Assembly: GCF_024733845.1 (NCBI RefSeq)
Contig: NZ_JANRHG010000012.1
Coordinates: forward strand, 1-64,000
Direction of reading: 5' to 3'
Origin: Neomoorella sulfitireducens
GTDB taxonomy: Bacteria; Bacillota; DSM-521; Neomoorellales; Neomoorellaceae
Length of the DNA stretch: 64,000 nt
A model generated the notes under the pieces. The model worked only from the letters and a program-made list of their open reading frames with translations, was not told the origin of the DNA and made no database searches. Both the position numbers and the translations under genes were made by a program. Positions 44,461-53,344 of the stretch are shown in pieces; the first letter of the stretch is position 1, and each line of letters opens with the position of its first letter.

Positions 44461-44970
44461 TTATTCGAGTAGAATACCTTCCCTGGCGAGGTTGCCGGCA
44501 ATCCTATCTAGAATATCTTCTCCGGCTGCTTCCACGGTATGCAGGTGTGCGCCGCCGCCCACAAGGGTATAGAGGGGCCGCGCCCCGCTGGCTTTTAAAT
44601 CGCTCACAAATTTTTGGACATCATAACGGGAGGCGATCATCAGGTAACCGCGGATTTCCCCGTACAGGGGGTGTTCAACCACGACATCGATTATTTTCCC
44701 GCCGCAATCAACTATTATCTGTAACTCACGTTCCAATCCGGCCAGGTCGTGCTGGCAGGCAAAAATACGCCGCAAGCGGGTATCCGTACCCGGAAGGAGA
44801 TAGCCCTGGGGAGTGGCGAGGATATTGCATCCCGCCGCCCTTAATACGGCCACATCCTGGACAATCACCTGGCGACTGACGCCAAGGAGGGTAGCCAGCT
44901 CGGTACCTTTACGGGGCAGGTTATTACCCAAAAGTTCCAAAATCCTCTGCCGTCGTTCACTGGCCTTCAT
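44461..44970 (-). CDS. niaR: 3H-domain transcriptional repressor, NiaR type
   Basis: The 169-aa protein has an N-terminal winged HTH (KGTELATLLGVSRQVIVQDV) and a C-terminal 3H domain with three histidines: VVVEHPLYGEIRGYL (near 100), and GGGAHLHTVEA (near 147). NiaR proteins repress NAD-biosynthesis or niacin-uptake genes when niacin is bound. No nad or niaX gene lies beside it here. ATG 44970 with GGAGGG upstream; a 6-residue longer start is possible. Confidence 0.85.
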   Translation of the reverse strand: MKASERRQRILELLGNNLPRKGTELATLLGVSRQVIVQDVAVLRAAGCNILATPQGYLLPGTDTRLRRIFACQHDLAGLERELQIIVDCGGKIIDVVVEHPLYGEIRGYLMIASRYDVQKFVSDLKASGARPLYTLVGGGAHLHTVEAAGEDILDRIAGNLAREGILLE

Positions 44971-45004
44971 AAAACTTTTTCCCTCCACTAAAGAAAAAAG
45001 CCGG

Positions 45005-45433
45005 TTACCCGGCCTGTTCTACCCCCAACTCGCCGGGGGTGAAAAAAAGGGCTATTTCCCTGGCCGCACTGGCCGGGGAATCCGAACCATGAATGACATT
45101 TTTGCCTACCTCAAGGGCATAATCCCCGCGGATAGTGCCGGGAGGAGCGTCCTTAGGATTAGTGGGGCCCATCATCTGTCGTAAACCGGCTATAACACCG
45201 GGGCCTTCCAAAACCATGGCTACCACCGGACCCGACGTAATATGGTCGATAAGTTCCTGGTAAAAGGGTTTACCCTGGTGCTCGGCATAATGCCTGGCTG
45301 CCAGTTCCGGCGTCAGGCGCAGCATTTTCACGGCCACGATCCGGTAGCCTTTATACTCGAACCTGCTGATAATAGACCCGATAAGGCCCCGCTCCACCCC
45401 TTCGGGTTTAATCATGGCAAAGGTGCGTTCCAC
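45005..45433 (-). CDS. ndk: Nucleoside diphosphate kinase
   Basis: Transfers the gamma phosphate among nucleotides through a phosphohistidine. The 142-aa protein starts [16 protein letters not shown]. The active-site His is in [20 protein letters not shown]. The start is placed at the GTG overlapping the ftsH stop (TAGTG) with AGGAG 7 bases upstream; longer in-frame starts reach 45454 but are non-homologous. Translationally coupled to ftsH. Confidence 0.95.
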   Translation of the reverse strand: MERTFAMIKPEGVERGLIGSIISRFEYKGYRIVAVKMLRLTPELAARHYAEHQGKPFYQELIDHITSGPVVAMVLEGPGVIAGLRQMMGPTNPKDAPPGTIRGDYALEVGKNVIHGSDSPASAAREIALFFTPGELGVEQAG

Positions 45434-47397
45434 TACCATACTCCTTTCAAACAATGAAAGTAAGTTAATTTAATAAGCGATTCCTTATGAGGACCATCGC
45501 CTGCCGTGTTTTCAATTCCGGCCTGGCCGGTGGCTTCCGGGTGCAGGTCTTCTTTTTGTCGTTTTTCCTGCATATTTCCTTCCGGGTTGTTCTCCCGGTT
45601 ATAGGCTTCAATAATGCCCGTAAATTCTTCGGCTTCCAGGGTTTCTTTTTCCATCAAAGCCTTGGCTACCAGGTGCAGCTCGGCCATATGCTTTTGGAGA
45701 AATTCTCTGGCCCGGTTGTAGCATTCATCGATAATGCGGCGGGCTTCCTTGTCAATGGAAAAGGCCACAGCTTCGCTATAATTACGATCCCGGGCAATAT
45801 CCCGGCCGAGGAAGACCGTTTCCTGCCTGCGGCCAAAGGTCAGGGGCCCCAGTTCATCAGACATGCCGAATTCGGTAATCATTTTACGCACCAGTTCTGT
45901 AGCCCGTTCCAGATCATTCTGGGCACCGGTACTAACTTCCTTCAGCACCAGGGCTTCGGCAACCCGCCCCCCCAGGAGCATGGTCACTTGATCCAGGATC
46001 TGGGACTTGGTCATGTAGCGGCGGTCCTCCTTGGGCAGGAGCAGGGTGTAACCCCCGGCCCGCCCGCGGGGGATAATAGAAACTTTATGCAGGGGGTCGG
46101 TATGGGGTAGGTAATGGCCCAGAAGGGCGTGGCCGGATTCGTGATAGGCCACCAGCCTTTTTTCATAGTCGCTGATAACCCGCGATTTTTTCTCCGGGCC
46201 GGCTATAACCCTCTCAATGGAATCTTCCATCTCTTCCATACCAATCTTGCGCTTACCGCGCCGGGCGGCCAGCAAGGCTGCTTCGTTTACCAGATTGGCC
46301 AGGTCGGCGCCGGTGAAACCCGGGGTACGCCGTGCCAGGACATCAAGATCTACACCCTCATCAATGGGTTTACCCCGGACATGGACCTTTAAAATCTCCT
46401 TCCTGCCAACAACGTCGGGCAAATCTACTACTATCTGGCGGTCAAACCGCCCCGGTCGCAGGAGGGCCGGGTCCAGGATATCGGGCCGGTTGGTTGCCGC
46501 GATAATAATAATCCCTTCATTGGCATTAAAGCCGTCCATTTCTACCAGTAGCTGGTTTAAGGTTTGTTCTCGCTCATCGTGACCGCCACCCAGGCCGGCG
46601 CCCCGCTGGCGGCCCACGGCATCAATCTCATCAATAAAGACTATACATGGTGAATTCTTTTTAGCCTGTTCAAAGAGATCCCGTACCCGGGAGGCTCCCA
46701 CGCCGACAAACATTTCAACGAAATCGGAGCCGCTGATGCTGAAAAAGGGTACCCCTGCTTCCCCGGCAACAGCCCGGGCCAGCAAAGTCTTACCCGTCCC
46801 GGGGGGGCCAAAAAGAAGGACACCCTTGGGGATCCTTGCCCCCAGTTCGTTAAACTTGCGGGGATTTTTCAGAAACTCTACAACTTCTTCCAGTTCCTCT
46901 TTGGCCTCATCGGCGCCGGCAACGTCGCTGAAGGTGACCTTGCGTTTTTCATCGGTAAGCAGGCGCGCCCGGCTCTTGCCGAACTGCATCACCCGCGAGC
47001 CGCCCCCCTGGGTCTGCTGCATCATAAAGACTACCAGGCCTACCAGGAGGAGAATCGGCAGCAGGCTTCCCAGCAAATTCGTCCACCATGGCGGTTGCGG
47101 CGGCAGCTGGGCTTTAACGGCAACATTTTTTTCGGTAAGCCTGTCGATCAGGTTGACCGACGCAGGCGCATTTACTGTAAACCTGGTGTTATTTTTCAAC
47201 ATCCCATCAATTTTAATAATACCGTCATGGGGTGTTAAAGTAACTTCCTGAACCTGGCCCTGATCTACCGCCTGGAAAAAGCGAGTTAAATCCCATTCTT
47301 CCACGGCTCGCTCTGCGGGCGTCGATAATCTGATAATGGAAATAGCCATTAATACAATGAGTAGATATACGGCCAGGTTCTTAAAAATTCGATTCAA
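45433..47397 (-). CDS. ftsH: ATP-dependent zinc metalloprotease FtsH
   Basis: Membrane-bound AAA+ protease for membrane-protein quality control. 654 aa: N-terminal helix [15 protein letters not shown], a short extracellular domain and a second helix ([20 protein letters not shown]). Walker A is [19 protein letters not shown], Walker [16 protein letters not shown], and the zinc site HESGH lies near residue 415. GAGGAGG 8 bases before TTG. The stop overlaps ndk. hprT, usual between tilS and ftsH, is absent. Confidence 0.97.
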   Translation of the reverse strand: MNRIFKNLAVYLLIVLMAISIIRLSTPAERAVEEWDLTRFFQAVDQGQVQEVTLTPHDGIIKIDGMLKNNTRFTVNAPASVNLIDRLTEKNVAVKAQLPPQPPWWTNLLGSLLPILLLVGLVVFMMQQTQGGGSRVMQFGKSRARLLTDEKRKVTFSDVAGADEAKEELEEVVEFLKNPRKFNELGARIPKGVLLFGPPGTGKTLLARAVAGEAGVPFFSISGSDFVEMFVGVGASRVRDLFEQAKKNSPCIVFIDEIDAVGRQRGAGLGGGHDEREQTLNQLLVEMDGFNANEGIIIIAATNRPDILDPALLRPGRFDRQIVVDLPDVVGRKEILKVHVRGKPIDEGVDLDVLARRTPGFTGADLANLVNEAALLAARRGKRKIGMEEMEDSIERVIAGPEKKSRVISDYEKRLVAYHESGHALLGHYLPHTDPLHKVSIIPRGRAGGYTLLLPKEDRRYMTKSQILDQVTMLLGGRVAEALVLKEVSTGAQNDLERATELVRKMITEFGMSDELGPLTFGRRQETVFLGRDIARDRNYSEAVAFSIDKEARRIIDECYNRAREFLQKHMAELHLVAKALMEKETLEAEEFTGIIEAYNRENNPEGNMQEKRQKEDLHPEATGQAGIENTAGDGPHKESLIKLTYFHCLKGVW

Positions 47398-47492
47398 CGG
47401 GTCATCCTCCTCTTACCCCGCCCTGCATCCTATAGGTATATATTGTAACATACGGTAAATATGATTGCAATTTAAGTTTTCCCTTAAAATTT

Positions 47493-48857
47493 TTACGGCC
47501 AGGGTTCCAATTTTAAATGCAGGGCCAGGCGGGTTGCCGGCGTGATTTTAAAATCTTCGGCCAGGCGTAATCCGGCCACCCATGCAATACGCCGGCCGCT
47601 TACAAGTAATGGTACCAGGCTGCGCCTGGCTGCCGGTAAATGAATATCGCTGAAAAAATCCTGGAGTTTTTTCTTGCCGTTAAGCCCCAGGGGACGAAAA
47701 TAATCCCCCGGTTGCCAGTTGCGGACGAGTAAGGGTTTATCTATTTTCTCCCAGTCCAGCCAGGCTTCATCTTCTCCACCTTTAAATGTGGAAGGCGGCT
47801 CGGCCAACTCGGCCGTAATAGCCCGGCCTAATTCGGGCAAGGGCGTGACCCCCGGCACCTGCAGCAGGTAAGAAAAAGTTATGTCACGGGGTTTCTTTAC
47901 CGGGAACACTAGGGTTAACTCCTTCCCCCAGGCCTCTACCCGTAAATGCCCCGGCCAGGTAATGGTACCGCCCCGGATAGCTACTTCCCTGGCCCCTTCC
48001 ACCTGATCGAAGGTCACCTTTTTCTCCATAGATGTAGCCGCCAGGCGCAGGACGCGGCGCTGGATACCCCGGGGCAGGGTTAACCATTTTTCCCGGTCCA
48101 GGACCAGACGGCCTTTTTCCTGGCATATTTTTATCCCGGCAAAGGCTTCTTCTGCCAGGCCGGCCAGGATCTCCTCTTCCTCCTGGAGGATGACGGCAGT
48201 CCGGCCGAGGGTTTTAATTATGGCAGGATTAAATTCCTTGACCAGGAAAGGCAATAACAGGTGCCGGATTTTATTACGCCGCAAGGAGGTGTCCCGGTTG
48301 GTGAAATCATAACGTGGTTCCAATCCCTGCCGGCGGCAGTATTCCTCTATTTCCTGCCGGGAAACAAAAAGCAACGGCCTTATTATCTGGCCGCGCCGGG
48401 GCAGCATGGCTTTCAGCCCCGTAAGGCCGCTCCCCCGCAGGAGATTTAATAAAACCGTCTCGGCCTGGTCATCAGCCTGGTGGCCAACGGCAATTTTACC
48501 GCCACCGACTGCAGCGGCAACTTCCCGGAGAAAGCGGTAACGTACTTCCCGGGCTGCTTCTTCAAGGGACAGGCGGTGCTCCCGCCGGTAAGCTACCACA
48601 TCCCTGCTCTCTATCGTAAACGGCAGGTCCCATTTCAGGGCCAGATTACGAACGTATTCGGCATCGGCAACCGCATCCGGCCGTAAGCCATGGTTTAAAT
48701 GGGCGACATGCAGGGTATGGCCAAATTCCTCCTGTAACACCCGTAAACTGTGCAGCAGCGCCAGGGAATCAGGACCCCCGGAAACCCCCACCACTACTTT
48801 ATCCCCGGGTTCCAGGAGGCCGTAGCGCCGTACCGTCTGCCGGACCCGGTCCAGCAT
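47493..48857 (-). CDS. tilS: tRNA(Ile)-lysidine synthetase
   Basis: Modifies C34 of the CAU-anticodon tRNA-Ile to lysidine so that it reads AUA. 454 aa with the PP-loop VGVSGGPDSLALLHSL (near 23), GHQADDQAETVLLNLLRGSG (near 126) and the usual C-terminal tRNA-binding domains. AAAGGTGG before ATG. Lies upstream of ftsH as in Bacillus. Confidence 0.95.
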   Translation of the reverse strand: MLDRVRQTVRRYGLLEPGDKVVVGVSGGPDSLALLHSLRVLQEEFGHTLHVAHLNHGLRPDAVADAEYVRNLALKWDLPFTIESRDVVAYRREHRLSLEEAAREVRYRFLREVAAAVGGGKIAVGHQADDQAETVLLNLLRGSGLTGLKAMLPRRGQIIRPLLFVSRQEIEEYCRRQGLEPRYDFTNRDTSLRRNKIRHLLLPFLVKEFNPAIIKTLGRTAVILQEEEEILAGLAEEAFAGIKICQEKGRLVLDREKWLTLPRGIQRRVLRLAATSMEKKVTFDQVEGAREVAIRGGTITWPGHLRVEAWGKELTLVFPVKKPRDITFSYLLQVPGVTPLPELGRAITAELAEPPSTFKGGEDEAWLDWEKIDKPLLVRNWQPGDYFRPLGLNGKKKLQDFFSDIHLPAARRSLVPLLVSGRRIAWVAGLRLAEDFKITPATRLALHLKLEPWP

Positions 48858-48953
48858 AAAAGTCCACCTTTAAAAGGTCATATATAGCCATATTTCGGCA
48901 TAACAGGGCTTTTTCCTTCTCCATCTGGTGAGTTTTTCCTTAAATTAAAGACA

Positions 48954-50996
48954 TTATACACCGGCTTTTTCTACCCTGGCTACCATAACGGTCATATCAT
49001 CCCTGGGTTTGCCATCCATAAGGGCCCGCGCCTGCTTTAAAAGACGGTCGGCTATTTCCTGGGGCCGGGCATCCCCTACCCGCTGTAAAGCCTTTGCCAG
49101 CCATTTCTCCCTTTCATTAATGTCCCGGTGGGCTTCCAGGGCACCATCGCTGACCATAACCAGTAAATCCCCTTCTTGCAGTTCTTCTTGCACCGGCTCA
49201 ACCTGCAGGTCCTCCAGGATTCCTGCCGGCAAGGAGCGGCTGTTCAAGGTTTTGACCAGGCCGTCCCGCTGGATGAAGGTGGGGCAGGCTCCCAGTTTAT
49301 AAAACTCAGCCATACCGGTATGGCAGTCAAGCAAGGTCATGTCACACGTAGTAAAACTCTCCCGGGATGTTCTTAACATGAGGAGCATATTAACGGTCTG
49401 CAGGGCCTTTTCAGGAGTAAAGCCAGCTACCAGCAGGTCGCGTACCAGTTCAATGGCGGTAGCGCTTATTTCGGCAGCCTCACGCCCGGCGCCCATCCCG
49501 TCTCCCAGGACCAGAAGTTGCTTCCCGGGTTCAAGGCTGGCCACCAAAAAAGTATCGCCGGAAACATCTGCCTGATAGCGGGGCGTAGCTGCCGTACCAA
49601 TGGTAAATTGCCAGCGGGGTAATTCCTTCCCCGCGCTTTCTCCGGCCTCCGTTTTAACCTCCCCGTAATCCATTATCGTTGCCAGGGTTTCAAAGAGGGT
49701 GGTCAGCCAGTTATTCAGGCTGTTTTCCCCCGGATGGGCTTGCATTTTGCCGGCCTCGCTCGTTAAGGCCGCCAGGAGCTCGCGATAACGGCCGCAACGT
49801 GAAGCCAGCCATTCCGGTATATCCGCCTTTGCCAGGCTGCCACGGCTTCCCTTTTGTAATAATTCCTGCAACAGGGTTACCATTTGCACGCCTTCCAGTT
49901 CCCAGCATACCTTGCCGGCCGGGCAACCGCGGCAGGTAGCCCGGGCTACCTGCCGCACGGTATCTTCGGGACTTTCTTTAAAACCGGTAAATTTAAGACT
50001 CCGTGCCATGCTCTTTAAAGCCTGCCTGAGGGCTTCCTGTTGCTTATTATTCCCTTGCGTCGCCGGCAGGCTTACCGGTGCGGCAAAAAAACGTTGCAGG
50101 TTCTTAACCAGGAATGAAGGTGTAACCACCAGCCCCAGGGCAGCAAGACCTCCTTGCTGTAAAGCCTCCGTGACGCTTTCCTGCCCGAGAAAATAGTTGG
50201 CTAAAAGCAGGTGGGCTAACAAGAAACCGCCAATTACTCCTCCCTTGCCCAGGCTTTTCAGGGAGCCGGCAATTAAACCGGCAAAGGCGAGGAGACCCGC
50301 CAGGGCCGGGTTCACCAGCCTGGAGAGGCTGGGCAAAAAGCCGACCGCCGCCCCGGCCGCCGCCCCGGCTCCCGGCCCGCCTGCCAGGGACACCAGCAAA
50401 ATAATATAACGACTAATGATGCCGTCCAGGGAAATATTAAAAAATCGCCATTCCTGCAGGCCAAGAATTATCCCTACAAGAAAGAAACCACCACCCAGGA
50501 GGCGTTCTTCCTGCCTTGTTGTAACCGTTGCCTGGAGAAAAGCCAGGCTTAAGCCCCAGGCCAGGAGGGCTTCAAAAATCACCTGGACCCAGCCATAAAA
50601 GGATGGCTGCCAGAGGGTGAGGCTCAAGCCCCTGACCAGGATAAGGGTCACCGGTGCCAGGGTGCCTTGGGTCAAAATACTGCCCCGGCGAAGGGAAGAA
50701 TAGAGGCTAAAAATTAGCCCCAGCAATAAAAAAAGGACCAGGTAGTTGTAGGCCGGTGCAGGGCTGCCGTACCATATGCCGGCCATGCTGCTAAAGATCA
50801 CCGGCCATAGGAGGCGCGGTCGCCGCACGCCCGCGGTAATGATTGCCGCCGGCCCAAAGGGATAGAGTTCTTCCAGCAATGCTCCCCGGGCCAGGAAAAA
50901 TGCCGCCGCCAGGAAAAGAATGTCGAGGCCCAGGCGGGCTGCTGCTGTAAGTTCAACTTCCCGCCGGTAAGTATGTACGCCGGGTTGCCCGGACAT
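48954..50996 (-). CDS. spoIIE: Stage II sporulation protein E
   Basis: Membrane-bound PP2C phosphatase that dephosphorylates SpoIIAA and so activates sigma-F in the forespore; also acts in polar septation. The 680-aa protein has about ten hydrophobic segments in residues 20-310, a central regulatory region, and a C-terminal PP2C domain with LVLGDGMGAGREAAEISATA, LLDCHTGMAEFYKLGACPTF and MVSDGALEAH. ATG 50996 (AAAGGCGGTGG upstream); a 10-residue upstream extension is possible. A Spo0A-type promoter precedes it. Confidence 0.95.
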   Translation of the reverse strand: MSGQPGVHTYRREVELTAAARLGLDILFLAAAFFLARGALLEELYPFGPAAIITAGVRRPRLLWPVIFSSMAGIWYGSPAPAYNYLVLFLLLGLIFSLYSSLRRGSILTQGTLAPVTLILVRGLSLTLWQPSFYGWVQVIFEALLAWGLSLAFLQATVTTRQEERLLGGGFFLVGIILGLQEWRFFNISLDGIISRYIILLVSLAGGPGAGAAAGAAVGFLPSLSRLVNPALAGLLAFAGLIAGSLKSLGKGGVIGGFLLAHLLLANYFLGQESVTEALQQGGLAALGLVVTPSFLVKNLQRFFAAPVSLPATQGNNKQQEALRQALKSMARSLKFTGFKESPEDTVRQVARATCRGCPAGKVCWELEGVQMVTLLQELLQKGSRGSLAKADIPEWLASRCGRYRELLAALTSEAGKMQAHPGENSLNNWLTTLFETLATIMDYGEVKTEAGESAGKELPRWQFTIGTAATPRYQADVSGDTFLVASLEPGKQLLVLGDGMGAGREAAEISATAIELVRDLLVAGFTPEKALQTVNMLLMLRTSRESFTTCDMTLLDCHTGMAEFYKLGACPTFIQRDGLVKTLNSRSLPAGILEDLQVEPVQEELQEGDLLVMVSDGALEAHRDINEREKWLAKALQRVGDARPQEIADRLLKQARALMDGKPRDDMTVMVARVEKAGV

Positions 50997-51028
50997 AAAA
51001 CCACCGCCTTTACCAGTACCTGGCAACT

Positions 51029-51094
51029 ATTATACGCCCTTTTCCGCTAAAATCTTGTCATCTTCAGGCAGCACCGGCGAACAATTTTTCGACA
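51029..51094 (-). promoter_or_regulatory. Spo0A-type promoter of spoIIE
   Basis: Minus strand: TGTCGAA, an exact Spo0A box, at 51094-51088; a partial box CGGCGAA on the plus strand at 51075-51081; a -35 ATGACA (51061-51056) and -10 TATAAT (51034-51029) separated by 21 bases. Spo0A-activated Bacillus spoIIE and spoIIG promoters have the same unusually long spacers (21-22). Confidence 0.7.
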
Positions 51095-51105
51095 AAAAAC
51101 CAACA

Positions 51106-51135
51106 AAAAACCACCCCTTCTTGCGGGTGGTTTTA
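51106..51135 (-). terminator. Terminator of the tRNA pair
   Basis: Minus strand AAAACCACCC / GGGGTGGTTTTTTG hairpin just beyond tRNA-Glu, before spoIIE. Confidence 0.85.
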
Positions 51136-51136
51136 C

Positions 51137-51211
51137 TGGTGGCCCGTAGGGGATTCGAACCCCTGTTACCGGCTTGAAAGACCGGTGTCTTAACCCCTTG
51201 ACTAACGGGCC
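51137..51211 (-). tRNA. tRNA-Glu(TTC)
   Basis: Minus strand cloverleaf of 75 bases with encoded CCA. Acceptor GGCCCGT/ACGGGCC, anticodon loop CTTTCAA with anticodon TTC, T-arm GGTTCGAATCC. It follows tRNA-Met. A Met/Glu tRNA pair also precedes spoIIE in Bacillus. Confidence 0.97.
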
Positions 51212-51222
51212 AAGACATAAAA

Positions 51223-51299
51223 TGGTAGCGGTGGTAGGATTCGAACCTACGACACTGCGGGTATGAACCGCATGCTCTGACCAGCTGAGCTACACCGCC
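51223..51299 (-). tRNA. tRNA-Met(CAT), elongator type
   Basis: Minus strand cloverleaf of 77 bases with CCA. Acceptor GGCGGTG paired with the 3' arm (one G-T wobble), anticodon loop TTCATAC with CAT, T-arm GGTTCGAATCC. The paired first base G1 and the stem sequence fit elongator tRNA-Met rather than initiator. Confidence 0.93.
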
Positions 51300-51351
51300 A
51301 TGCAGGAGATATTATGCCTGAATCTTGCCCTTTTGTCAAGGGGTAGGTGGC

Positions 51352-51783
51352 TCAATTCAGCATCAACCTGGCGCCGGCAGCCAGCAGTACCAGGCCGGCA
51401 GCCTTCCACCAGGTAAAAGGGATTTTATCCAGGCCGAACATGCCGAAGTGATCGATTAACATGGCACACGTTACCTGGCCGGCAATAATAGCCGTAGTGG
51501 CCAGGGCTGCGCCTACTCTGGGAATACTGGCCACCACACCATAGGTTATAAGAACGCCGAGGAGCCCCCCCAGCCAAAGGTACCAGGGACAATGGAGCAG
51601 CTTGCTAAAATTACCATTATTTAAAGGTGTAAGAAGAAGGAGAATCACCGTCAGGGTTGCCGTCAGGTGGACGACCAGGGTAGCCTGCAGGAGGCCGATG
51701 ATTTTCCCCAAGGCCGAATTTATGGAGCCCTGAAAGGCCATGGCTATACCGGAAACAAGGGCCAGGACAAGCGCCCACCACAT
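51352..51783 (-). CDS. DMT-type small transporter (DUF606/YdcZ)
   Basis: The 143-aa protein has five hydrophobic segments. Starts MWWALVLALVSGIAMAFQGS with NSALGKIIG, typical of the DUF606/YdcZ group of half-length drug/metabolite transporter proteins that act as homodimers or pairs. Substrate unknown. It lies upstream of the tRNA pair. Other members often occur as two adjacent copies; only one is seen here. Confidence 0.8.
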   Translation of the reverse strand: MWWALVLALVSGIAMAFQGSINSALGKIIGLLQATLVVHLTATLTVILLLLTPLNNGNFSKLLHCPWYLWLGGLLGVLITYGVVASIPRVGAALATTAIIAGQVTCAMLIDHFGMFGLDKIPFTWWKAAGLVLLAAGARLMLN

Positions 51784-52006
51784 TAAAATAACCTTCCCTG
51801 CTTTTATTCTTTTCCCTGATTAATGTTCCCCCAATCCCGGCCGCCTAAACCCGGTTACAGATACCAGCAGGGAGGCTGTAAAGATATACGGTTCCTGGAA
51901 ATACTATATCCAGCAGTAAACCTTAAAAGAGCCAGCTGCATAGGGATTATTATCCTTGGATATTGTAAAAGGAATTTTAAGAATCTGTTCCTGCGGGGGA
52001 AATATA

Positions 52007-52960
52007 TTGCATAGCAGGTTACCATGGTTTCCGGTCTTTAAGGTTATATTTATTTTCCTAATACTATCTCTAGTATCGCCGGCCGCAAGGGCCCACGCAC
52101 CGTGTTCCTGTTGCGATGATGAACAGTTATTAACCCTGACCGATCCACCCATGCAAGGGCCGGACGTCAGCAATCTCCAGTTGCGCCTGGCCCAGCTCGG
52201 TTACTACATCGGCCCCCTGAGCGGTATTTATGATAGTTTCACCAACAGGGCCGTAGTTAATTTCCAGAAAGAACACGGGCTGTACCCCCTGGGACAGGTA
52301 GGCCCGGCAACCTGGCTGGCCCTAGCTCAAGGTATAACCATCGCAAGCAACTCTTCCGGTCCGGCACCGCCCCCGGGAAAAAATCTTAAAGTTGTCGTCG
52401 ATACCGAACGCCTCGTACTTTCCGTTATGGTGGACGGCCGGGTCTACCGCCAGTACCCCGTGGCTATCGGCAAATATACCAGCCCTTCACCGGTCGGGGA
52501 ATGGAAAATCATCGAAAAAGCCTATGAGGCCGGGGGGGCCTTTGGTACCCGCTGGATGGGCCTCAATGTCCCCTGGGGCAACTACGGCATCCACGGCACC
52601 AATCGCCCCTGGTCCATCGGCTGGGCGGCCTCCGCAGGATGCTTTCGTATGTACAACGAGGATGTTGAAGAAATCTACCCCTGGCTACCGGTAGGAACCC
52701 CGGTTATTGTCAAAGGACCATACACCAGGCCCAACGGTCCCCTGAGGCCGGGTTCAGGATCACCGGAAGTAGTAACCCTTCAGGCCAGGCTGCGGGAAAA
52801 AGGTTTCTACATTTTCGGTCCTACCGATGGCGACTACGGCCTGATGACGGAGCTGGCCGTCAGGGAATTCCAGCTCCACGAAGGGCTGAAGGCCACCGGC
52901 GTGGCTGATATAGCTACCTTAAAGGCCCTCGGCTTCGAGATTGACGCCCCAGCACCTTGA
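52007..52960 (+). CDS. L,D-transpeptidase with two peptidoglycan-binding domains
   Basis: The 317-aa exported protein has a signal-like hydrophobic N-terminus (VFKVIFIFLILSLVSPAARA). Next come a peptidoglycan-binding repeat (LQLRLAQLGYYIGPLSGIYD), a YkuD catalytic domain with HGTNRPWSIG and SAGCFRMYNEDVEE (catalytic Cys), and a second C-terminal repeat (LQARLREKGFYIFGPTDGDY). Makes 3-3 cross-links or attaches proteins in the wall or spore cortex. Start uncertain: TTG 52007 (GGGGG 8 bases before) or upstream TTG 51956. Its 3' end overlaps the convergent LpdD-like gene. Confidence 0.85.
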   Translation: MHSRLPWFPVFKVIFIFLILSLVSPAARAHAPCSCCDDEQLLTLTDPPMQGPDVSNLQLRLAQLGYYIGPLSGIYDSFTNRAVVNFQKEHGLYPLGQVGPATWLALAQGITIASNSSGPAPPPGKNLKVVVDTERLVLSVMVDGRVYRQYPVAIGKYTSPSPVGEWKIIEKAYEAGGAFGTRWMGLNVPWGNYGIHGTNRPWSIGWAASAGCFRMYNEDVEEIYPWLPVGTPVIVKGPYTRPNGPLRPGSGSPEVVTLQARLREKGFYIFGPTDGDYGLMTELAVREFQLHEGLKATGVADIATLKALGFEIDAPAP

Positions 52961-53315
52961 TGATACCTTCTACCGCCCGGGTGACATTTGCTTCCAGGCG
53001 GACCAGCTCTTCAGGAGCGGCCCTGTCGATATGCACACCGGCGACTACCACTACCGGCGAGTTCAAAGCGGCCGCTAGCTTTGCTGCCGCCGGGCGGGCC
53101 AGTTCATCGTCCTTGTGGCCCAGGCAGGTTAACACCGAAGTAGTAGCACTTGTACCGGCGCCCTTTAAACTAGGGCGCGGTAAGGAAAGGGCTACAGCCC
53201 CCACATGAGGCCTTGTGCCGCCCATAAGCAGGGCTATAAGGCCCTCGGCAGTAACGAAAACCCGGCAATATATGCGATACCGGCCCCGGCCGGTGACATA
53301 AGTAAAGGACTGCAA
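52914..53315 (-). CDS. LpdD-like protein
   Basis: The 133-aa protein has LMGGTRPHVGAVALSLPRPS followed by SATTSVLTCLGHKDDELARP and VVVAGVHIDRA, matching, from memory, the LpdD family (subunit or chaperone associated with prenylated-flavin decarboxylases such as gallate decarboxylase). No ubiD/lpdC or ubiX lies nearby, so its role is open. TTG start with GGAGGT 8 bases upstream. The 3' 47 bases overlap the end of the convergent transpeptidase gene. Confidence 0.65.
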   Translation of the reverse strand: MQSFTYVTGRGRYRIYCRVFVTAEGLIALLMGGTRPHVGAVALSLPRPSLKGAGTSATTSVLTCLGHKDDELARPAAAKLAAALNSPVVVVAGVHIDRAAPEELVRLEANVTRAVEGIIKVLGRQSRSRGPLR

Positions 53316-53344
53316 ATACCGTTACCTCCCTATTCGTTGGATTA

